Source of the DNA: Pedomonas sp051304405
GTDB taxonomy: Bacteria; Pseudomonadota; Alphaproteobacteria; Sphingomonadales; Sphingomonadaceae
Direction of reading: 5' to 3'
NCBI RefSeq assembly: GCF_051304405.1
Contig: NZ_JBPPGG010000004.1
Location: 62,001 to 126,000 of the forward strand
DNA: 64,000 bases
Made by a program: the position numbers and the translations under genes. Position 1 is the stretch's first letter. Each line of letters starts with the position of its first letter. Shown in pieces: positions 59,431 to 64,000 of this stretch. The notes under the pieces were generated by a model, which worked only from the letters and a program-made list of their open reading frames with translations, ran no database searches and was not told where the DNA came from.

Positions 59431-60606
59431 TCAGTTCCGCGGCAGGGGGCTTGCGGCCGGGTCGAGGCTGATGGCGTTGTTGATCATCGCCTTGGCCCCG
59501 TCGCTCAGCTTGAGCTGACCGGCCGTTGCCACCAGTTCGCCCGCCTTGACGCCCTCCAGAATAGCCGCCCGGCCATTGATGGTCTCCCCGGTTTTGACGG
59601 TGCGCCGCTCCGCCACGTAGAGCGGGCGGTCCGCCTCGGCCCCGTTCGCCGGGGCGGCCTGGGCCTCGCCGGAGGCCTTCGGCGCCGGGGCGGGCTTCAG
59701 CACGTAGACGGTGTTGCCGTAGAGCGAATAGGCGACCGCCGTCGCCGGCACCGTCACCACCTCGGACTCCTCCGAGCCCTGGATGGTCACGTTGGCGAAG
59801 GCACCGGGCGTCAGCACGCCGTCCGGGTTGGGCAGGGTGGCCTGCACGGAGATGTTGCGGGTTCCCTCGTCCACCTTGGCGTCGATCGAGGTGATCTTGC
59901 CCTCGAAGCGCCGGTCCGGCGCGGCGTCGACCGACACGAAGACGCTCTGGCCGAGGCGGATGCGCCCGATGGTCTGCTCCGGCACCGGGAAGGTGGCGTA
60001 GATGGGATCGACCGCCTGCAGGGTGACGACCGTCGTGCCGCGGCTGAGGTACTGCCCCAGGTTGATCTGGCGGATGCCGATGCGGCCCGAGAACGGCGCG
60101 CGGATCAGCTTCTTCTCGAGGCTGGCCCGGGCGCGGGCGAGCTGGGCGCGCGCCTCGTCATGGGCGGCGACGGCCCGGTCCAGCGCGGCGCGGGAGGCGG
60201 TCTGGGTCTCCGCCAGCTTCCGGGTGCGCTCCAGGTCCTTTTGGGCGTTGGCGAGCGTTGCCTCGTAGAGGGCCACGTCTGCCGCTTCCGTTTCGGTGTC
60301 CATGCGGACCAGAACCTGGCCCTTCTTCACCATCTGCCCGGACTGGAACAGAATCTCCCGCACCACGCCATCCACCTCGGCGGCGATGTCCACACCGTTG
60401 ACGGCCTGGATCGAGCCGATGGCCCGCAGGGAGTCGCTGCGCCGCTCCAGACGGGCCTCCTCGGCGGCCACCACCACCGGCGGTGCCTCTGCGCCGAGCA
60501 GGTATTCCTTCAGCATCTTCGGCAGGATCACATAGTTGTAGAGACCCAGGAGGCCAAAGAGGACGGCAAGGGCAACAAGCCCGATCATGGATTTGCGAAG
60601 TCGCAT
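59431..60606 (-). CDS. RND efflux periplasmic adaptor
   Basis: 391 residues. An N-terminal anchor (SMIGLVALAVLFGLLGLYNYV) is followed by the MFP core: GSIQAVNGVDIAAEVDGVVR, a coiled-coil hairpin (LANAQKDLERTRKLAETQT), IRAPFSGRIGIRQINLGQYL and beta-barrel VDAAPDRRFEGKITSIDAK. It links the pump to an outer membrane channel. It is first in the operon, with about 115 bases before the pump. Upstream 248 bases to tRNA-Trp hold no gene. Confidence 0.93.
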   Translation of the reverse strand: MRLRKSMIGLVALAVLFGLLGLYNYVILPKMLKEYLLGAEAPPVVVAAEEARLERRSDSLRAIGSIQAVNGVDIAAEVDGVVREILFQSGQMVKKGQVLVRMDTETEAADVALYEATLANAQKDLERTRKLAETQTASRAALDRAVAAHDEARAQLARARASLEKKLIRAPFSGRIGIRQINLGQYLSRGTTVVTLQAVDPIYATFPVPEQTIGRIRLGQSVFVSVDAAPDRRFEGKITSIDAKVDEGTRNISVQATLPNPDGVLTPGAFANVTIQGSEESEVVTVPATAVAYSLYGNTVYVLKPAPAPKASGEAQAAPANGAEADRPLYVAERRTVKTGETINGRAAILEGVKAGELVATAGQLKLSDGAKAMINNAISLDPAASPLPRN

Positions 60607-60854
60607 GGGACACCAGATTACAGGGACAAAGAGCGGACAAAGGCAGACTTGCTGCAGCGCGGAATGTCGCGGAGATAACCAAATATCACGGCGGGTTCAA
60701 GGTTAAGCAACCAAAACGGCCACCCGGGGGACAAGAGCGCCGGAAAGCGTGTCATGCCCGCAACGAAGGAGGCGCGAGATTTCACTTGCCCTTGCCGCGC
60801 AGCGATTCTATAGCACCGCACTCTGATGCGCCGTAGGCCAAGCCTGTGGGGATA

Positions 60855-60929
60855 GGAGTGTAGCTCAGTTGGTAGAGCATCGGTCTCCAAAACCGAGGGC
60901 CGGGGGTTCGAGTCCCTCCACTCCTGCCA
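60855..60929 (+). tRNA. tRNA-Trp(CCA)
   Basis: 75 bases including CCA. Acceptor AGGAGTG/CACTCCT. The anticodon loop CTCCAAA gives CCA (Trp). D-arm GCTCAGTTGGTAGAGC. tRNA-Trp followed by secE-nusG is the standard bacterial arrangement. Confidence 0.96.
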
Positions 60930-61087
60930 CCGCTTCGGCGGAACCGAAACACGCTTGGGTATGACGCATCGGGGAGGTGGAAGCTGAGAACGGTCTGACC
61001 GCCACCGGATGGTGAGCTGTTGGACTGTTTTGTTTTGTCCGTATCATGCAACACTGATTCGGGCGCAAGCGAACGGAGAGAAGAACG

Positions 61088-61285
61088 ATGGCGAAGACCA
61101 GCCCTGTCGAGTTCGTTCGGCAGGTTCGCCAGGAAACGCGCAAGGTCACGTGGCCGACGCGGAAGGAGACGATGATCACCACGATCATGGTCTTCATCCT
61201 GACGGGCATTCTTTCCGTCTTCTTCCTGGGCGTCGATTGGGTTCTTGCCTCCATCGTGCAATTTCTGCTGAACCTTGGCCAATAA
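61088..61285 (+). CDS. secE: Preprotein translocase subunit SecE
   Basis: 65 residues. The cytoplasmic amphipathic helix VRQVRQETRKVTWPTRKET and single membrane span (MITTIMVFILTGILSVFFLG then VDWVLASIV) match the short bacterial SecE. It holds SecY in the translocon. ATG 61088 follows GGAGAGAAG. nusG begins 51 bases after its stop. Confidence 0.96.
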   Translation: MAKTSPVEFVRQVRQETRKVTWPTRKETMITTIMVFILTGILSVFFLGVDWVLASIVQFLLNLGQ

Positions 61286-61336
61286 GGCCGGGATCGGTTC
61301 GGGACGACCTCAAGGCAAAGCAGACCAAGGGCCGAA

Positions 61337-61873
61337 ATGACAGCGCGCTGGTACATCATTCACGCCTACTCGGGCTTCGAGAACAAGGTTCGGGATCAGA
61401 TCAAGGCCGAGGCGGAGCGCCTGGGTCTGGCTGCCTTCATCCCGCAGGTCGAGGTGCCGACCGAGAAGGTGACCGAGGTTCGCCGCAACAAGAAGGTTGT
61501 GACCGATCGCACCTCCTTCCCGGGCTACGTGCTCGCCAAGATGGAGATGAACGACGAGGTCTATCACCTGGTGCGGAACACGCCGAAGGTGACCGGTTTC
61601 CTCGGTCCCAAGGGCAAGCCCCAGGCGATCACCGAGGCCGAGGCGGCCCGCATCCTGAACATGCAGACCGAGGCGGCGGCTCCCAAGGCCAAGGCCCGCG
61701 CCGAGTTCGAGATCGGCGATTCGGTTCGCGTGCTGGACGGTCCGTTCGCCAGCTTCAACGGTCTGGTGGAGGAGATCGATTACGACCGCGCCCGCGTGAA
61801 GGTGTCGGTGTCGATCTTCGGTCGCGCCACGCCGGTCGAGCTGGACTTTGACCAGGTCGAGCGCGTCAAGTAA
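61337..61873 (+). CDS. nusG: Transcription termination/antitermination protein NusG
   Basis: 178 residues. NGN domain starts MTARWYIIHAYSGFENKVRD and has SFPGYVLAKM; the KOW domain has FEIGDSVRVLDGPFASFNG and ends VELDFDQVERVK. Links RNA polymerase to Rho or to the ribosome. Following it, GCCGGAG/CTCCGGC (61888-61915) is a possible hairpin before rplK. Confidence 0.97.
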   Translation: MTARWYIIHAYSGFENKVRDQIKAEAERLGLAAFIPQVEVPTEKVTEVRRNKKVVTDRTSFPGYVLAKMEMNDEVYHLVRNTPKVTGFLGPKGKPQAITEAEAARILNMQTEAAAPKAKARAEFEIGDSVRVLDGPFASFNGLVEEIDYDRARVKVSVSIFGRATPVELDFDQVERVK

Positions 61874-62078
61874 GAACACAGGTTTCCGCCGGAGCCGGCC
61901 TGCCCCGCCTCCGGCGCGCCGCGTTGGCCCCAGGGTCATGCGCGGCTTCTCGGGCAGGGCTCTCTCCGGGCGCGGTTGACCGGAAGGGCAGCGTGGGAGG
62001 CAGTGCCATCTGCCGCGCACCACGGCAACCGCAGCCACCGGCGGGGTCTTCCGCCGGATGCAAGAGAAGGTTGGAGCA

Positions 62079-62513
62079 ATGGCCAAGAAAATTACCGGCT
62101 ATATCAAGCTGCAAGTGCCGGCTGGTTCCGCCAACCCGAGCCCGCCGATCGGTCCGGCTCTGGGTCAGCGCGGTGTGAACATCATGGAATTCTGCAAGGC
62201 GTTCAACGCCAAGACGCAGGAAATGGAAAAGGGCACCCCGATTCCGGTGATCATCACCGTGTACGGCGACCGCTCCTTCTCCTTCATCATGAAGACTCCG
62301 CCGGCCGATTACCTGCTCGCCAAGGCCGCCAAGATCCAGAAGGGCTCGTCCACGCCGGGCAAGGGCGCCTTCGTGGGCAAGGTGACCCGTGAGGACGTGC
62401 GCAAGGTCGCCGAGATCAAGCTGCCGGATCTGAACACCACCGATATCGAGGCCGCCATGCGGTCGATCGAAGGTACGGCCCGTTCCATGGGCCTTCAGGT
62501 CGTGGAGGGCTGA
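62079..62513 (+). CDS. rplK: 50S ribosomal protein L11
   Basis: 144 residues beginning MAKKITGYIKLQVPAGSANP. Contains SPPIGPALGQRGVNIMEFCK and FIMKTPPADYLLAKAAKIQ. L11 binds the GTPase-associated centre of 23S rRNA and is needed for RelA sensing. The start ATG 62079 is set by GGAG 5 bases upstream. rplA begins 4 bases later. Confidence 0.98.
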   Translation: MAKKITGYIKLQVPAGSANPSPPIGPALGQRGVNIMEFCKAFNAKTQEMEKGTPIPVIITVYGDRSFSFIMKTPPADYLLAKAAKIQKGSSTPGKGAFVGKVTREDVRKVAEIKLPDLNTTDIEAAMRSIEGTARSMGLQVVEG

Positions 62514-62517
62514 GACC

Positions 62518-63219
62518 ATGGCAAAGCTGACCAAGCGCATGCAGAAGCTGGTTCCGACGGTGGATCGTCAGAAGCTGTACACCGTCGATGAAGCCATCAG
62601 CCTGGTGAAGCAGAACGCCGTCGCCAAGTTCGACGAGACGATCGAGATCGCGATCAACCTGAACGTCGATCCGCGTCACGCCGACCAGATGGTCCGCGGC
62701 GTCACCACCCTGCCGAAGGGCACCGGCAAGACCGTTCGCGTCGCCGTGTTCGCCAAGGAAGCCAAGGCTGAGGAAGCCAAGGCCGCTGGTGCCGACGTGG
62801 TGGGCGCCGAGGATCTGATCGACGCCGTCTCCAAGGGCGAGATCAACTTCGACCGCTGCATCGCCACCCCGGACATGATGGGCCTGATCGGCCGCGTCGC
62901 CAAGATCCTGGGTCCGAAGGGCCTGATGCCGAACCCGAAGCTGGGCACCGTGACCCCGAACGTGGCCGAAGCCGTGAAGGCGGCCAAGGGCGGTCAGGTG
63001 GAGTTCCGCGTCGAGAAGGCCGGTATCATCCACGCCCGTCTCGGCAAGGCTTCGTTCAGCGCCGAGGACCTGCGCGCCAACTTCGACGCCTTCGTCGACG
63101 CCATCATCAAGGCGAAGCCGTCGGGCGCCAAGGGCAAGTACCTCACCAAGATCGCCCTGAGCTCCACCATGGGCCCGGGCGTGAAGGTCGATATTGCCAA
63201 CGTCAACGGCGCGATCTAA
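62518..63219 (+). CDS. rplA: 50S ribosomal protein L1
   Basis: 233 residues. Core motifs YTVDEAISLVKQNAVAKFDE, LPKGTGKTVRVAVFAKEAK and MPNPKLGTVTPNVAEAVKAA. L1 forms the stalk near the E site and autoregulates L11-L1 by binding its own mRNA. Typical position directly after rplK. Confidence 0.98.
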   Translation: MAKLTKRMQKLVPTVDRQKLYTVDEAISLVKQNAVAKFDETIEIAINLNVDPRHADQMVRGVTTLPKGTGKTVRVAVFAKEAKAEEAKAAGADVVGAEDLIDAVSKGEINFDRCIATPDMMGLIGRVAKILGPKGLMPNPKLGTVTPNVAEAVKAAKGGQVEFRVEKAGIIHARLGKASFSAEDLRANFDAFVDAIIKAKPSGAKGKYLTKIALSSTMGPGVKVDIANVNGAI

Positions 63220-63578
63220 CGCCTGACGTTCCACCCATTCCCTGCCCGGTCCGCAAAGCCGGGCAGGGGAACCGGCGGGCAGATCCTGGCAACAGGGATG
63301 TCCGCCAGCCGTCCGAGACTGCAGGCGCGGGGGCGTTGTTTTGAGGGGGCTGGTCCCCTCGGGATGACCGAACCGCTTAAACGCCAAGCCTGCACAGACG
63401 GGGAAACAAGACTTTATGGCACTCGCGGTGCGATCGCGGGGCCAACCGCAAGGGAAGCCACTGGGCTGACTGGCGCGGGTGTCGGGATGACCCCACGGAC
63501 GGGCTAAGGGGTCCGGTTTGCCGGACCTCGGCTCAACCGGCCGGAAGGCGCAGCCGACCGGCCTTTAAGGAGAAGAGC
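63220..63578 (+). promoter_or_regulatory. Long structured leader between rplA and rplJ
   Basis: 359 bases with no gene. A strong hairpin CCCTGCCCGG (63240-63249)/CCGGGCAGGG (63259-63268) is just past rplA and may terminate part of the transcription, separating L11-L1 from L10-L12. Further hairpins are GGTCCGG/CCGGACC (63510-63527) and GGCCGG/CCGGCC before the rplJ SD (AAGGAGAAG). In other bacteria the rplJ leader binds the L10-L12 complex for autoregulation, so this is the likely role. Confidence 0.55.
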
Positions 63579-64000
63579 ATGGACAGAGTCCAGAAAAAGG
63601 AGTTGGTCTCCTCGCTCAATGCTACCTTCTCTGAGACGTCAGTGGTCGTGGTCACCCGGAATCTGGGTCTGACCGTCGCCCAGGTGAACGATCTCCGGAG
63701 AAAGATGCAGGCTGCGGGCGCCAGCTTCAAAGTGGCGAAGAACCGGCTCGCTCGCATTGCCGCCGAAGGCACGCCGTATGCGTCGATCAGCCCGCTGCTG
63801 ACCGGCCCGACGGCGATTTCGACCTCCCAGGATCCCGTGGCTGCCGCCAAGGTGATCGTGGAATTCGCGAAGACCACCGACAAGATCGAGATCGTCGGCG
63901 GCGCGATGGGGTCGACTGTCCTCGACGTCAATGGCGTGAAGGCGCTGGCCTCCCTGCCGTCGCTCGACGAACTGCGCGGTACGCTCGTGGGTCTCATCAA
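63579..64000 (+). CDS. rplJ: 50S ribosomal protein L10, N-terminal part
   Basis: First 140 residues, cut by the right edge. Start MDRVQKKELVSSLNATFSET is the L10 pattern, followed by MQAAGASFKVAKNRLARIAA and TGPTAISTSQDPVAAAKVIV. L10 anchors the L7/L12 stalk to 23S rRNA. ATG 63579 is preceded by AAGGAGAAGAGC. rplL and rpoB would follow outside. Confidence 0.96.
   Translation, partial: MDRVQKKELVSSLNATFSETSVVVVTRNLGLTVAQVNDLRRKMQAAGASFKVAKNRLARIAAEGTPYASISPLLTGPTAISTSQDPVAAAKVIVEFAKTTDKIEIVGGAMGSTVLDVNGVKALASLPSLDELRGTLVGLI

Overview
The window is a GC-rich chromosomal segment of an alphaproteobacterium. Alphaproteobacterial traits are the ffh-rpsP-rimM-trmD-rplS-leuC order, the dapF-mtaB-ftsY-yciB block, and a secE-nusG-rplK-rplA-rplJ block preceded by tRNA-Trp. 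The gene content (WGxxGxxG-tail secreted protein, psp operon, DUF2267/CBS stress cluster) would suit a Sphingomonadales- or Rhodospirillales-like organism, but the genus cannot be fixed from sequence alone. No transposase, integrase, phage or CRISPR locus is visible, so the region is mostly core chromosome with lineage-specific insertions.

Layout. 1-4811 is a reverse-strand translation and secretion operon (ffh, rpsP, rimM, trmD, rplS, start of leuC), interrupted by a forward gene for a proline-rich exported protein. 4812-5594 is a small-gene region with two unlisted mini-ORFs. 5595-10708 carries an aminotransferase, dapF, mtaB, ftsY and yciB. 10709-13390 carries ada and alkB bracketed by palindromic repeat elements. 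13387-19207 is housekeeping (DUF924, DUF983, a Tat-type nitroreductase-like protein, amn, a NUDIX hydrolase, sodB) with an apparent free-standing RNA at about 18120-18468. 19372-22819 is a phage-shock-protein operon: divergent pspF, a sigma-54 promoter, then a tiny exported protein, pspA, pspB, pspC and two small membrane/coiled-coil proteins. 22968-26044 is an adaptor/permease/ATPase ABC export system. 26273-33860 holds sufE, a J-domain protein, pckA and a stress cluster (DUF2267, phosphoribosyltransferase-CBS fusion, erythromycin-esterase-like protein, two tail-anchored small proteins). 33893-41550 is a complete histidine utilisation regulon (hutI divergent from hutF-hutC-hutU-hutH-hutG) with two matching HutC operator candidates. 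41688-44125 is a yfiR-yfiN-yfiB c-di-GMP module. 44147-52255 holds GST, tRNA-Glu, an M19 dipeptidase, gshA, rsmE, ubiA, pmbA and cysQ. 52276-53653 is a threefold tandem array of about 465-bp structured units, each with a 24-25 residue peptide gene. 53670-60606 holds rlmB, tRNA-Tyr, a WGxxGxxG-tail protein, tRNA-Gly and an RND efflux pump. 60855-64000 is tRNA-Trp, secE, nusG, rplK, rplA and the start of rplJ.

The most unusual signals are four. First, the tandem mini-ORF array, whose copies differ in ways that preserve the peptide, SD site and hairpins; it resembles type I toxin-antitoxin arrays in architecture but matches no family I recognise. Second, a three-copy family of elements with palindromic inverted ends placed just after genes. 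Third, a promoter-to-terminator transcript with no convincing ORF. Fourth, an expanded psp operon with extra small proteins.
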